Positions 15,965 through 24,149 of a stretch of DNA of 27,352 nucleotides are shown here, piece by piece. The DNA is taken from positions 1 through 27,352 of the forward strand of contig JBARRP010000325.1 of assembly GCA_049644285.1 (NCBI GenBank). Direction: 5' to 3'. Made by a program: the position numbers and the translations under genes. The stretch is from CAVRXT01 sp049644285. GTDB lineage: Bacteria > Acidobacteriota > Terriglobia > Acidiferrales > UBA7541. Each line of letters opens with the position of its first letter. The stretch's first letter is position 1. The notes beneath the pieces are model-generated. The model saw nothing but the letters and a program-made list of their open reading frames with translations. It searched no databases and was not told the DNA's origin.

Positions 15965-16010
15965 TTGGCTCCCCGGGCTAGATTCGAACTAGCAACCCTT
16001 CGGTTAACAG
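15965..16010 (-). repeat. Right tRNA-Asn 3'-end repeat (candidate att site)
   Basis: This is identical over 46 bp to 12037-12082: anticodon loop with GTT, T-arm, 3' acceptor strand and CCA on the minus strand. Right of 16010 the sequence (TCGCGGCGC) no longer pairs properly with the anticodon-stem 3' strand, so no intact tRNA continues here. It is the other boundary of the island. Confidence 0.9.
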
Positions 16011-16715
16011 TCGCGGCGCTCATGTTTCGCTCCGAGTACGACGATTTGCTATGGTGTTGATTTTCCGCACTAGTACGGGCGATTTTCTTCCCCCTCCAAT
16101 TGCTACCAAGTGCGACGGTTCTTGATGTAGGGTGGGCACAAAATAGGGCACAGTTTTCCGGGAGCCGGGCACCTTAGCTTTTCTTAGCATCCCTCCAACT
16201 TCTACGTGTGTGGCGGCAGTACAACCTTGACCAGGCAGTTTTCGCAGTATTCCAGACCGCATGGCTTGCACCAGTAACTCTAAGCGGTCTCGGGCCACTT
16301 CAACGTTTCTTGCTACCACGTTTCGGCTCCTCCCCTGCCATCGGCCTGGAAACGGGCTCAGCGTCTTGGGACTACATCCAGCTTTACGAAGGTGACGCGA
16401 AGCTATTGACGGCCAGCCTGGAGTAGATCCAGAAAACGGCCACCCAGATTCTCAATGCAATCGGCACGGAGGGAACCTCCGCGCCGGAGTGAGTCAGATG
16501 CATGTGCAGAGGAGAACACTCAATTGTACCCAGCCTAACAGTCGGGACTATCCAAATTCACAGCCTCCCGCTAAACTCACGCCTGGGTGTAGTGCCCTAA
16601 TCGTCAACAATCAGGTTGCAAGCCGGTGTCTGCTTGTTTTATGACCGAAGTTCAGAGTCGGCACGGTCGGGGCCCTGCTTGCGCCCGATGCCAAAGATAA
16701 AGAGCGCAAGCTGAT
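16011..16715. other. Remnant region right of the island
   Basis: No intact gene. Next to the repeat, GGGCACAAAATAGGGCACAG (16134-16153) is a short direct repeat typical of sequence beside tRNA-integrated recombinase genes, but no recombinase frame survives. A plus-strand frame fragment is listed at 16345-16492. The remainder up to 16715 shows nothing I can name. Confidence 0.4.
16345..16492 (+). pseudogene. C-terminal tail of an unknown protein with an internal stop
   Basis: The frame reads SWDYIQLYEGDAKLLTASLE, stop TAG (16424-16426), then IQKTATQILNAIGTEG and a second stop (16490-16492). The smooth amphipathic helix across the TAG suggests one former coding sequence with a nonsense mutation. 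I do not recognise the family. Confidence 0.25.
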
Positions 16716-17081
16716 ATGAATTTCGATAAGGCGAACATGATCCCGGCGCAAACAATGAACCGACAGGAAGCGCTTGATCCGCTGATCAGCCGTCGCCTCA
16801 GCGAGCTGCGCCAGGTCACAGTGACGCTGAAAAAAAAGCGACTGAGTCCGCTTGAGATTTGCCGGACGGTTATCGAAGGCCACGCTCTTGATCTCAAGAC
16901 ACGGGCATTTTTCGCCGGTTTGCCGGAGGACGAAAAACACTACTGGATTTCGAGCTTGTATGCCCTGCTGACGTCGATTGGTACAGTTCAGCGGTGCGCC
17001 CTAGTGTATCAAAAGGTGTTTTCGGGAGCCTCTCCAACCTTCTGCCGTATCAAACCATTTCCTGATATGACTTTGCATTAA
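16716..17081 (+). pseudogene. Fragment resembling the N-terminus of an N6-DNA methylase-type protein
   Basis: The 121-aa frame contains RRLSELRQVTVTLKKKRLSP and HALDLKTRAFFAGLPEDEKHYWISSLYALL. The second part resembles the helical N-terminal segment that precedes the methylase core in some large N6-adenine methylase/helicase-type restriction proteins, where a YFTP-type segment would follow. Here it runs instead into unrelated sequence (IGTVQRCALVYQKV) and stops. No NPPY motif is present, so it could only be a remnant. The identification rests on memory of similar sequences and is weak; it could be a short independent protein. Confidence 0.3.
17004..17058 (+). repeat. Two TATCAAA boxes, copy 1
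   Basis: GTGTATCAAAAGGT (17004-17017) and CGTATCAAACCAT (17046-17058) lie 28 bp apart. Both recur, in the same order on the opposite strand and 59 bp apart, at 24227-24312. The reading frame between them differs in the two places, so the conservation is of DNA, not of protein. Confidence 0.5.
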
Positions 17082-17151
17082 GGACGCAGACGATCATGAT
17101 CGGAGCAAGCCCGGAACGCAAGATTTTGTCAGGAATTTACAGGACACAACC

Positions 17152-20088
17152 CTAGAAACTGAAGGACATCTGCAAGTAGATCAGGCGATTCGCCGCACTC
17201 GACGAAAATGCCTGACCGTACAAGGCGTTTGATTCGCCAAAAAACCGTGACCCAACCACTCCGACGGGCCGTGCCAGGTTTACGTAATTGAAGACATTTC
17301 GCGCGTTGACGCTGAATGTGAGGTTATAGCGCCGATTCGTCCCGCCCCCCATGCCGCCACTGAACCCCCCCGGGGTACCAAACCCGCCGCTGGATCCATA
17401 ACCCCGACCTCCTCCGCCGCGACCGCCGCCGCCACCGCCGCCGCCACCGCCGCCACCACCGCGTCCACCGCCACCGGGGCCTCCCCCAGCGCCTCCCGCT
17501 CCACGCGCGCTTTCGGCCCGCTTGCCAAAACCAAAGGTTTTGCTCACCCTCAAATTCAGTGTGAAATGCCCCGGGCCTGTAGCAAAGTTGATAGGAACAA
17601 TGGTCTCGCCGGGCTGGGGGACGGTATCGAAGGCCCCCAATTTTGTCATGACGACGTTAGGGTTTGAGAGGCTGCTTGCAAACGCCGGTCGCTGATTGAA
17701 TTGCGAGCTCCCAATCAAGTCCTGGCCGATCGTGATGTTATAAGGCAGGCCGGAGGTCGCCAGAAGGAATGGGCTAAGCCGAAGCCCGTATGGCAAGCCT
17801 ATGGTCCCGCCGACGAATACGCGGTTCCGCACGTCGAATGATGCCCGCCCGTAGTCCTCGAGCAGATTGTAAGGATTCGAAGGAAAAGTGTTGGCGCCGG
17901 CCGTGTTGCTATTGGCATAGTTGAGCACGTAATAGGCGACGAGTGAAAGCTTCGCCCCGGCGCGTACATTGATCTGCGCGATCAACTGGTTCTGGCTATA
18001 GATGCCTTCCGATTCAAACTGGTAAATGTTGCCGACGCTCCCGTGGGGCCGAACACCGCTCGTGGGATTGGACGGGTTGAAGGTTCCGGGAAGGGGTGTA
18101 TTGATATTGTTGGTCAGCAACTGATCGAACCCGCGTGAATTCAAGTAAGAAATAGAAAAACTGGCGTTCTTTGTTAGTTGCCGCTCAAGCGCAATCGCCG
18201 TCTGCAGCGTGCCTGGCGCGCGGAGCCGAGGGTCGATTCGATAGACTGTCGGCAGCGCGCCCGGCAGCGTGCTCGGTGGCGGAATGCTCGGGAAAAAGTT
18301 CGGTGAAGCGACGACGAATTGCTTCTGGTTGAGGCCATTGAGCCGTTCCGCCTGAAGCACGAGATCCTCTGCAAAACGATCGTAGAAGATGCCCGAGCCG
18401 ACTCGCAGCACGGTCTTTTTCCCCAGGCCCCACGCAATCGCCACCCGCGGCGCCCAGTCGGCGTGGTTGCTGATGTCGGTTTGCGTTTCGAAACGCAGCC
18501 CGTAGCTGAGCGTCATGTTGGGACGCACGCGCCAGTCGTCTTGCACGTACAGCCCGGCGTCGAACATCGAGATCTGCGTGCTCGGAATCCCGGCTGTGAG
18601 CGAAAACTGATTGGCACCGCCGCCTTGCGCGCGAATTTGTTCAGGACTGAGATTATTCGCGAGCCCTTCCTCCGTGATCTGGTACGCCTCAATCGATCGA
18701 AATGTGAACAGGCCGTTGAACGCGGAGGTCGACTGATTGTTGTCTCTGACCTCGCGCAAGCGCACCCCAAATTTCAAAAAGTGCTTCCCTCGGTCCATCT
18801 GCGTGTAGTTTTGAAACTCGTAGTGATTTGCGTAGTCGACAACGTTCCCTTCATTGTTGCCGCCGCCGGTGAAAGCGCCCAGGACGGTCACAGTGGGTTG
18901 TGTGCCTTGCGGCACCTGGCTGCTCGCGTCGTGGAGATATTGGAAGCGCGTTTCGTTCACCATTTTCAACCCGAAAACCTGGGTATCGCTCGCTTGCACC
19001 GTTTGTTCGGTGTTGAGTACGTTGTAACCCTGCGAGGGGAGAGCAAACTGCCCGATCCCTTGGTTCTGTTCGTTGTTCCGGAAGTATTGGTAGCGAAGGC
19101 TCAGCGTGTTGTTCTTGCTGACCTGATAGTCGACTCGCTGACTCAGGTTCGTGCGTGTCCTCGGATTCGGGACGGATTGGCTGAATGACGGATTCACGGT
19201 GAAGTCCGGATTCAGGACGCTTGCGGTCACCACGTCAATGTCATTGATGTCCCTGCGCTGGGCGCTGAAGAAGAATGAGGCCCTCTTGCTGAGCGGGCCA
19301 CCCACGTCTCCCTCGAAGCGGGTCGAGTCATACCCGGGCTCCGACTTGGCGAAGGGATTTCGGGAGTTGAAGGCTGAATCGTTTCCGTTGAGTTCCAACT
19401 GGCCATGAAATTGGTCTGTGCCGGGTTTCGTGAAGATTTCGATTCTGCCGTATCCCAGCTTGTCGTATTCCGACGAGAAGGGATTCTGGTTGATGCGGAT
19501 CTCGCGGATCGATGACTTCGGTGGAAGTTGGCCAGCAGTAAAACCATCAATATACATCTCTCCACCGTTGGGCCCTGCCGAAGGTCCGGCCAGCGCCTCG
19601 AGGTCGCTCTGCAGTTCATCGGGATCGTCCGACAGCGCTTCGAGATCCTTTCCCCGGATGACGACGGCGCCGGCGTTGTTCCCGGGATTGACATCGACTG
19701 TCGGCGACTCATCCGACACCACGACCTTCTGCTCTTGTTCTTCAATCGAAAGCGAAATGTTTAGCTTTTGAGCTTGGCCCGCGATGATTTGGACTTCGTC
19801 GTTTTTATAGAGCGCGAAACCCTTGGCGATGACCTCCACTTTGTAATTGCCCGGTGCCAATCCTTTCAGTTCGAAGATACCTTCTTGGTTCGTCGTCGCG
19901 GCCAAAGACGGTGCGGTTGGTGCCGTCACCACCACCGAGGCATCCTTCACTGCAGCGCCGGAGGGATCGGTGACTTGCCCGCGGAGCGCGCCGGTGCGGG
20001 TTTGTGCAAGCACGGGATTCCTCATGATCAAGCCCAGAAAAATAACAAATGCGATGCGAATGTGCTTCCGGCAGTGCCGAGATTTCAC
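17152..20088 (-). CDS. TonB-dependent receptor with glycine-rich loop
   Basis: The 978-aa protein has a signal sequence (hydrophobic IRIAFVIFLGLI, cut after VLAQ). A carboxypeptidase-regulatory domain follows (GALRGQVTDPSGAAVKDA onward). Then come a plug with IRGKDLEALSDDPDEL, YIDGFTAGQLPPKSSIREI and GYGRIEIFTKPGTD, and a beta-barrel ending LQMSFSF. Near the C-terminus, at about residues 861-914, sits a run of almost pure Gly with some Arg/Ser, encoded by GGC/GGT-type repeats (17345-17505), probably an extracellular loop. I start at GTG 20088: AGGGAG is five bases upstream and the signal peptide begins there; the frame is open to 20181. It lies 44 bp behind the DUF5666 gene on the same strand, so one operon. 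Substrate unknown; it may be a transporter or adhesin-like member of the family. Confidence 0.9.
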   Translation of the reverse strand: MKSRHCRKHIRIAFVIFLGLIMRNPVLAQTRTGALRGQVTDPSGAAVKDASVVVTAPTAPSLAATTNQEGIFELKGLAPGNYKVEVIAKGFALYKNDEVQIIAGQAQKLNISLSIEEQEQKVVVSDESPTVDVNPGNNAGAVVIRGKDLEALSDDPDELQSDLEALAGPSAGPNGGEMYIDGFTAGQLPPKSSIREIRINQNPFSSEYDKLGYGRIEIFTKPGTDQFHGQLELNGNDSAFNSRNPFAKSEPGYDSTRFEGDVGGPLSKRASFFFSAQRRDINDIDVVTASVLNPDFTVNPSFSQSVPNPRTRTNLSQRVDYQVSKNNTLSLRYQYFRNNEQNQGIGQFALPSQGYNVLNTEQTVQASDTQVFGLKMVNETRFQYLHDASSQVPQGTQPTVTVLGAFTGGGNNEGNVVDYANHYEFQNYTQMDRGKHFLKFGVRLREVRDNNQSTSAFNGLFTFRSIEAYQITEEGLANNLSPEQIRAQGGGANQFSLTAGIPSTQISMFDAGLYVQDDWRVRPNMTLSYGLRFETQTDISNHADWAPRVAIAWGLGKKTVLRVGSGIFYDRFAEDLVLQAERLNGLNQKQFVVASPNFFPSIPPPSTLPGALPTVYRIDPRLRAPGTLQTAIALERQLTKNASFSISYLNSRGFDQLLTNNINTPLPGTFNPSNPTSGVRPHGSVGNIYQFESEGIYSQNQLIAQINVRAGAKLSLVAYYVLNYANSNTAGANTFPSNPYNLLEDYGRASFDVRNRVFVGGTIGLPYGLRLSPFLLATSGLPYNITIGQDLIGSSQFNQRPAFASSLSNPNVVMTKLGAFDTVPQPGETIVPINFATGPGHFTLNLRVSKTFGFGKRAESARGAGGAGGGPGGGGRGGGGGGGGGGGGGRGGGGRGYGSSGGFGTPGGFSGGMGGGTNRRYNLTFSVNARNVFNYVNLARPVGVVGSRFFGESNALYGQAFSSSAANRLIYLQMSFSF

Positions 20089-20132
20089 TCCTTCTCCCTG
20101 GAAAAAGTCACGCCCACTCAATCGAATTATGA

Positions 20133-21398
20133 TTACGGGTTTGCTTCCGAGCCTTCGCCGCCCGCCAAACCGAGATTCCAAGGCGAAAGGGTCGTCGCCT
20201 GAGCGCCACTCGGCGCGGCCGCCAAAATAGGTTCGACGCCGGCAAGTAGTGTGATCGCGGTGACCGTACCGCTGCTCGTACCTTCTGTCGACACGATCAT
20301 GACTGCATCACCCTTCTGCAAGTCGGCGAACATAGCTGCAGGCATTCGGCTCAGAATCTGCTGCAAGTCCGCCTGCCCACCGGGTCTAGCGTTTCCGCCC
20401 ATCCCGCCGGGACGCTGCTCGCTACCACCCTGGCGTGAATATTCGGGATGATCACCCGCTCCGCTGGCACCAACCCCGGAGGCCCCCGGCGCCGCGCCTG
20501 CCGGCGCCCCTGCAGCGCCCCCTTTCAACCGAAACGCGATGCGCTGCGCTATTTCCGGTGGCAGCTTGCGGAGTTGCGATTGCGCTGTAACCCTTACGAG
20601 CACGGGTTTTTTCGTGATCAGATCCGTGACCGCGATGGTGTTTGCCGCAGTGTCAATCGAAGAGATTGTGCCGGCGATGTTTCGAAAGGTCCCCGTGACG
20701 ATCTCTTCCGCGGCAAACTCGCTTCCATCCGCGCTGCGCGTCCCACGCGCGCGAAGCTGGTCGCCGGGCTTGATCTGGTCCAGTGGTGCGGGCTTTGCGT
20801 CGTCGAATTGCACCGAATCCGGAGCGTAGCGGCGCAGGATCGTATCCTTCGCAGCATGAATCGCCATGGTCTTGTTACCGCCCGGAGCTGCCACCGAAAT
20901 CGTGACGGTTCCTGTGGATGGGTCGACGGCGCTCACGAGCCCGCCGATTCCGCGCTTCTGCCAATCTTCGCGGTCACGCTCCTGCTTTGCCTCAACGTCG
21001 GAGTGTTTCATGACGATGATGCCCGCAGCAGCGATGGACTTCGCGTTGTCGGAAGGTTGCCCCCGGACCAGGATTCGGTCGCCCACCTGGAGATCCTTCA
21101 ACTGTATCGGTGTCGCGCCCTTCAGGTCTTTTTGCCCGGGCTCGACGCGAACCATGCGCGTGGAGTCTTGCACGAAGGCGCTGATTTCGGCTCCTGCGTC
21201 TGTCGCGAGCGTGATGGTGTTGCCCCTGATGGCTTTGATGGTGCCAACCTGCCTCCCGACGGGGCTCTGCGCCGCGGGCTGCTGGCTCGGCCGTGCCGAG
21301 CCGGAGCTGCCGTAGCATTGAGTCGCGAGACTTATGCTCGCGACGCCTCCGATGGCGGAAAGGGCAGCCACCAACACCCTACTTGTGGTCGAACCCAT
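20133..21398 (-). CDS. Envelope protein with DUF5666-type repeats
   Basis: This 421-aa protein has an N-terminal signal sequence (VLVAALSAIGGVASISLA) and three beta-rich OB-like modules. They start at about GRQVGTIKAIRGNTITLAT, GIGGLVSAVDPSTGTVTIS and NIAGTISSIDTAANTIAVT, each with a VGDRILVRG or PGDQLRARG turn, the mark of DUF5666. The third module is interrupted by a Gly/Ala/Pro-rich segment before LQKGDAVMIVSTEG. Its function is not known; export is likely, and a Cys (TQCYG) after the hydrophobic stretch does not fit a normal lipobox. The ATG at 21398 has AGGAG six bases upstream; a TTG two codons earlier is less likely. It is cotranscribed with the downstream TonB receptor, which suggests a joint envelope role. 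Confidence 0.85.
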   Translation of the reverse strand: MGSTTSRVLVAALSAIGGVASISLATQCYGSSGSARPSQQPAAQSPVGRQVGTIKAIRGNTITLATDAGAEISAFVQDSTRMVRVEPGQKDLKGATPIQLKDLQVGDRILVRGQPSDNAKSIAAAGIIVMKHSDVEAKQERDREDWQKRGIGGLVSAVDPSTGTVTISVAAPGGNKTMAIHAAKDTILRRYAPDSVQFDDAKPAPLDQIKPGDQLRARGTRSADGSEFAAEEIVTGTFRNIAGTISSIDTAANTIAVTDLITKKPVLVRVTAQSQLRKLPPEIAQRIAFRLKGGAAGAPAGAAPGASGVGASGAGDHPEYSRQGGSEQRPGGMGGNARPGGQADLQQILSRMPAAMFADLQKGDAVMIVSTEGTSSGTVTAITLLAGVEPILAAAPSGAQATTLSPWNLGLAGGEGSEANP

Positions 21399-21782
21399 AA
21401 ACAACTCCTGAGATTTACCACACCCGCTAAGTCGAGCCCAGCAGTCCCCTTCAACACCAAGCCCACTGAGGCCGCCTACTCTTCACCCACTTAGACGTAA
21501 GCACTGCCGAACTTCGTTGCGTCAGAGTCGCAAGATTGCCGCATCGCAGGTCATCATCATTGTGTCCGTGGCCTGGGCTCCTACAAGGTGTCACACACGG
21601 CTGTCGTTGACATTGCCGCTTCTGGTGCGGGATCAGAAGGGCGAGGAAGAGGTCGGGAGGACAGCGAATCATGAAAAAGGGGCGAGGGCTGGGGAAGCAA
21701 CCGATAGAATACACATCCGAAACAAAGCCCGAGATAGTGACGTCCACCGGTCGGATTGTTAGATGTAGGTGCTTACTTCCGG
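21399..21782. other. Intergenic region upstream of the DUF5666-TonB operon
   Basis: No supported gene. It must contain the promoter of the DUF5666 operon and the 3' end of the secreted-peptide message, but I could not pick a clear sigma-70 pair or a terminator hairpin. Short frames here have no ribosome sites. Confidence 0.4.
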
Positions 21783-22007
21783 TTACGCCGCTCCTGGCCC
21801 GCCTTCACCTTCTCCGTCCGGTCCGCCGTCGGGTCCGTTCGGACCATCCGGATCGCCTGCCGGATCGGATGATGTAGGTTCGTCATCACTGGCCTGGAGC
21901 ACCGCCCCGGTGTGGCTGCTAATTGTGACGATGCTGCGGGCCCACGAACGACCCCCCACCAGCATCAGCGCTGCAACCGCAAACAAGGTGTATATCAGTT
22001 TTTTCAT
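21783..22007 (-). CDS. Small acidic secreted peptide
   Basis: The 74-aa precursor has a textbook signal peptide (MKKLIYTLFAVAALMLVGG, cut near SWA-R at residue 23/24). The mature part of about 50 residues starts SIVTISSHTG and ends in an Asp/Gly/Pro/Glu-rich tail with no Cys. The tail would be disordered and might bind cations. AAAGGAG lies about ten bases before the ATG. A TTGACT/TAAGAC promoter with two dyads like that of blaI lies upstream (22068-22118), so it is probably a BlaI-regulated gene with its own promoter; the blaR1 stop is 242 bp upstream. Function unknown; it could be a target or signal of the BlaR1 protease circuit. Confidence 0.8.
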   Translation of the reverse strand: MKKLIYTLFAVAALMLVGGRSWARSIVTISSHTGAVLQASDDEPTSSDPAGDPDGPNGPDGGPDGEGEGGPGAA

Positions 22008-22067
22008 TTGCTCTGTTCTCCTTTCTTTGAGCTGTTTACCTCACCAAACATGGACAACTGAGACTAA

Positions 22068-22118
22068 GTCTTAAATACCCAAGACTAAAAGTCAAGGGAA
22101 ATCTTAGTAGCTTAAGAC
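22068..22118 (-). promoter_or_regulatory. Peptide promoter with two BlaI-type dyads
   Basis: On the minus strand, TTGACT (22090-22095) is followed after 16 bp by TAAGAC (22068-22073). GTCTT-N8-AAGAC (22068-22085) covers the spacer and -10, and GTCTT-N8-AAGAT (22101-22118) lies just upstream of the -35. Their centres are 33 bp apart, about three helical turns. The same half-sites and spacing occur in the blaI promoter at 24150-24171. Confidence 0.7.
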
Positions 22119-22248
22119 TTGTTCTGTAAGGAAGGTGCGCACAGTTCTGTCGAGGCGTTTCTGCCCGCACTGCGCCAGAGTGGCGCGTTCTTTGCCTGAG
22201 GCTGGATTGTTCTTACGACTGAACGAAGGGCCGTCTGAGCGGCGGAAC

Positions 22249-23673
22249 CTACTGTCGAGACTGAGGCCCTGATTGGCTCTGTCCGGAGTCTCCCTCTTGG
22301 CCCTTGCTCCCTTCAGCAACGCGCCACAAAGCGTCAACAGCGGCACCGATGACGGTCCCTCGCCACGAGTATGGGTTATGCACAGTGTTCGACGGCGGTG
22401 TTTCATCCCAGACGGGCGCTTCGTGAACCTCCTGCGGCGATCCCTCGGGCTTGACCTGTGGCGCGGGAATCCAGGCATCGTGGTTACCGCTTTCTGCTGT
22501 AGACAGGGATCCGGTCTCACCAATTTCCGAAGGAATTCTGGCGGGCGCAGTAAGATCCGGCACCCGTGCATGTCGCTTCCTGCGGGGAGTCCCAGACTTT
22601 TGAGAAGCCGTTGAGTGCCCATCCTGCATAAGGAGCGGGGCACTGGCTGCCGGACGCGGAGCAAGCCCAAGGGCCACGGAGAGAGGAGACCATAGGGCGA
22701 CAAAAGCGAAAAGAGCCACAAAGACGGCAAAAATCGCTCCGCACTGCTTCCAGCAACTTCGGCGATGATTCTCGGCCAGCAAGATCTGCACACGAAGAGC
22801 CAAAAACGAGCTGAGTAATGCCAGATGCGAGGGCGGCTCAAGTTGGCGACCGAGAACGCGGCGGCGCGCCAATCGCGCAAGGCACGACGCGTAATCTGTT
22901 CGGCGCCCGTGCCGCAACCTTACGACAGCCCCGTCACACGCAAGCTCCCGCTCACGGCCTAGATTTCTCAGAGCTGACCAAATAGCTGGGTGAAAGAACA
23001 ACAAAGAGCCAACAATCTCTCCGAGAGTGCCCCAGAGGAAGTCCAGACGTCGGATGTGTATCAATTCGTGGTAGAGAACATCGGTGAGCTGTTCGCTGTC
23101 TAAGTACAGGTCAAGCCCTTCAGGAATCAGCACCAAGGGCCTCCAGGTATAAGCGGTAGCGGGTGAGGGGAGGCCGGGAAGCTCTAGAATCCGGCAATGT
23201 GAAACCCCAAGACGAGAGCATACATCTTCGAATGTGCTACTCACGCTGGCAGAAACTGACTGGGCCTTGGCAACGGCTTGACGGAAGAACCGCCTACGTC
23301 GAGCCAGGCCAAGGAGCATGATGAGCAAACCACCTGTATACGCACAGGCGAGGGTGTAACTGGCCGTTTCTAAACGCCCGTCCCAGATGGAAGGAATCGT
23401 AACCCTCGTTGTCGCGCTGCTCCGAACTGCGGGTTCGTTCGCTATGACTGAGTTGGTGGCGGGGTGGATCAGAGACTGCGGTTTGAGCACGTGTACCAAG
23501 AGATTTGCCCAATACAAGCCCGCGCCGATGAGAAAAAGGAGCCAAAGGGCGTGTCGAACATGGAATCGCGAGGTTACCCGAGTCAGCACGAAAAAAAGCA
23601 AGTATGCGGCCAGGATCCGAACGAAGCTTGTCGCGACTAATCCGAGTACGGTTAGATACTGACTTGATGCCAT
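22249..23673 (-). CDS. blaR1: BlaR1-type M56 membrane metalloprotease
   Basis: The 474-aa protein has N-terminal membrane helices (about 8-30, 42-62, 104-123). A cytosolic zinc-protease domain follows, with HELIH (His202, Glu203, His206) and a downstream RERELACD segment (240-247) that carries the third-ligand region of M56 proteases. A fourth helix lies at about 312-337. In BlaR1/MecR1 this domain inactivates BlaI after a signal. The staphylococcal beta-lactam-binding sensor domain is absent; instead a Pro/Ser-rich tail of about 135 residues follows the last helix, probably periplasmic. The signal is therefore unlikely to be sensed by acylation. GGAGG lies five bases before the ATG. It is second in an operon, 51 bp after blaI. 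Confidence 0.9.
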   Translation of the reverse strand: MASSQYLTVLGLVATSFVRILAAYLLFFVLTRVTSRFHVRHALWLLFLIGAGLYWANLLVHVLKPQSLIHPATNSVIANEPAVRSSATTRVTIPSIWDGRLETASYTLACAYTGGLLIMLLGLARRRRFFRQAVAKAQSVSASVSSTFEDVCSRLGVSHCRILELPGLPSPATAYTWRPLVLIPEGLDLYLDSEQLTDVLYHELIHIRRLDFLWGTLGEIVGSLLFFHPAIWSALRNLGRERELACDGAVVRLRHGRRTDYASCLARLARRRVLGRQLEPPSHLALLSSFLALRVQILLAENHRRSCWKQCGAIFAVFVALFAFVALWSPLSVALGLAPRPAASAPLLMQDGHSTASQKSGTPRRKRHARVPDLTAPARIPSEIGETGSLSTAESGNHDAWIPAPQVKPEGSPQEVHEAPVWDETPPSNTVHNPYSWRGTVIGAAVDALWRVAEGSKGQEGDSGQSQSGPQSRQ

Positions 23674-23724
23674 GAGGCCTCCAAGACCCAGCTTGGCCCA
23701 CAGAGGAGCATCACATCGGCCCAG

Positions 23725-24147
23725 TCACTCCGACGTTCCGCCCTTGCTTTTCTGATCCCGATATCGCTGAATCAGCGCTTCGAGCTCATCAAGCTCTTGT
23801 TCTTTTACTTGATTACCATCGAGCAGGTTCATCAGCATCGCTGCGTAGGAGCCGTGGAAAGTTCGGTCGAGGACCCGCCTCGCCAGGACCCTCTGGACTT
23901 CATCGCGACTGACACGCGGAGTGAAGACGAAAGCTCTGCCACGAGTCTTGTGCTGCACGAAACCCTTATGTTCCATAATTCGGAGCAGACTCTGTACGGT
24001 TTTGTAATTGGCGCGCGGATTCGACGGTAACCGTTCGACAACGTCCTCCACCGTGCCCTCCTCTAAATCCCACAGTGCGTCCAGGATGAGAAGCTCTGCG
24101 TTCGTCGGCAGCACTACCTTGGTCTCGGAATGTATGCGGCGTCTCAT
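23725..24147 (-). CDS. blaI: BlaI/MecI-family repressor
   Basis: The 140-aa protein is a winged-helix repressor of the BlaI/MecI/CopY family: LPTNAELLILDALWDLEEGTVEDVVERL, then the recognition helix NYKTVQSLLRIMEHKGFV and the wing HKTRGRAFVFTP, followed by a C-terminal dimerisation part (SYAAMLMNLL...LEALIQRYRDQ). It heads the blaI-blaR1 operon. A strong promoter with a perfect dyad over its -10 lies directly upstream, so it should repress itself. The likely transcription start leaves a leader of only a few bases and no ribosome site is visible, so the message is probably leaderless or nearly so. Confidence 0.92.
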   Translation of the reverse strand: MRRRIHSETKVVLPTNAELLILDALWDLEEGTVEDVVERLPSNPRANYKTVQSLLRIMEHKGFVQHKTRGRAFVFTPRVSRDEVQRVLARRVLDRTFHGSYAAMLMNLLDGNQVKEQELDELEALIQRYRDQKSKGGTSE

Positions 24148-24149
24148 TC

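Larger units (their letters stand above)
12037..16010. mobile_element. Small island bounded by tRNA-Asn 3' repeats
   Basis: Two perfect 46-bp direct repeats of the 3' part of tRNA-Asn, 3928 bp apart, delimit this segment. tRNA 3' ends are classic attB sites for tyrosine integrases. Inside are a PIN/RHH toxin-antitoxin pair, a lone Phd-like antitoxin gene and a GHKL ATPase. Paired TGCACCCAA repeats sit near both ends. There is no integrase inside, so the element would need an enzyme in trans or is a remnant. The left edge coincides with truncation of the cytosine methyltransferase. By tRNA orientation the intact gene should lie to the right; I find none in the window, so the region may be one of several tandem insertions. 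Confidence 0.75.

Noticed and set aside
15645..15992. 115-codon plus-strand frame ending GWLPGLDSN
   Set aside because: It ends in antisense tRNA sequence, has atypical composition and no ribosome site. I found no domain in it.
18319..19188. 289-codon plus-strand frame opposite the second TonB receptor
   Set aside because: It is a mirror of the beta-barrel coding sequence, with no start signal or domain.
20448..21494. 348-codon plus-strand frame opposite the DUF5666 gene
   Set aside because: It is antisense to a gene with a signal peptide, repeats and a good ribosome site, and its product is Arg/Cys-rich without any motif.
22308..22880. Alternative minus-strand frame inside blaR1 (to 22104)
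   Set aside because: It overlaps the M56 gene in another frame, with Arg/Ser/Pro-rich product and no motif.
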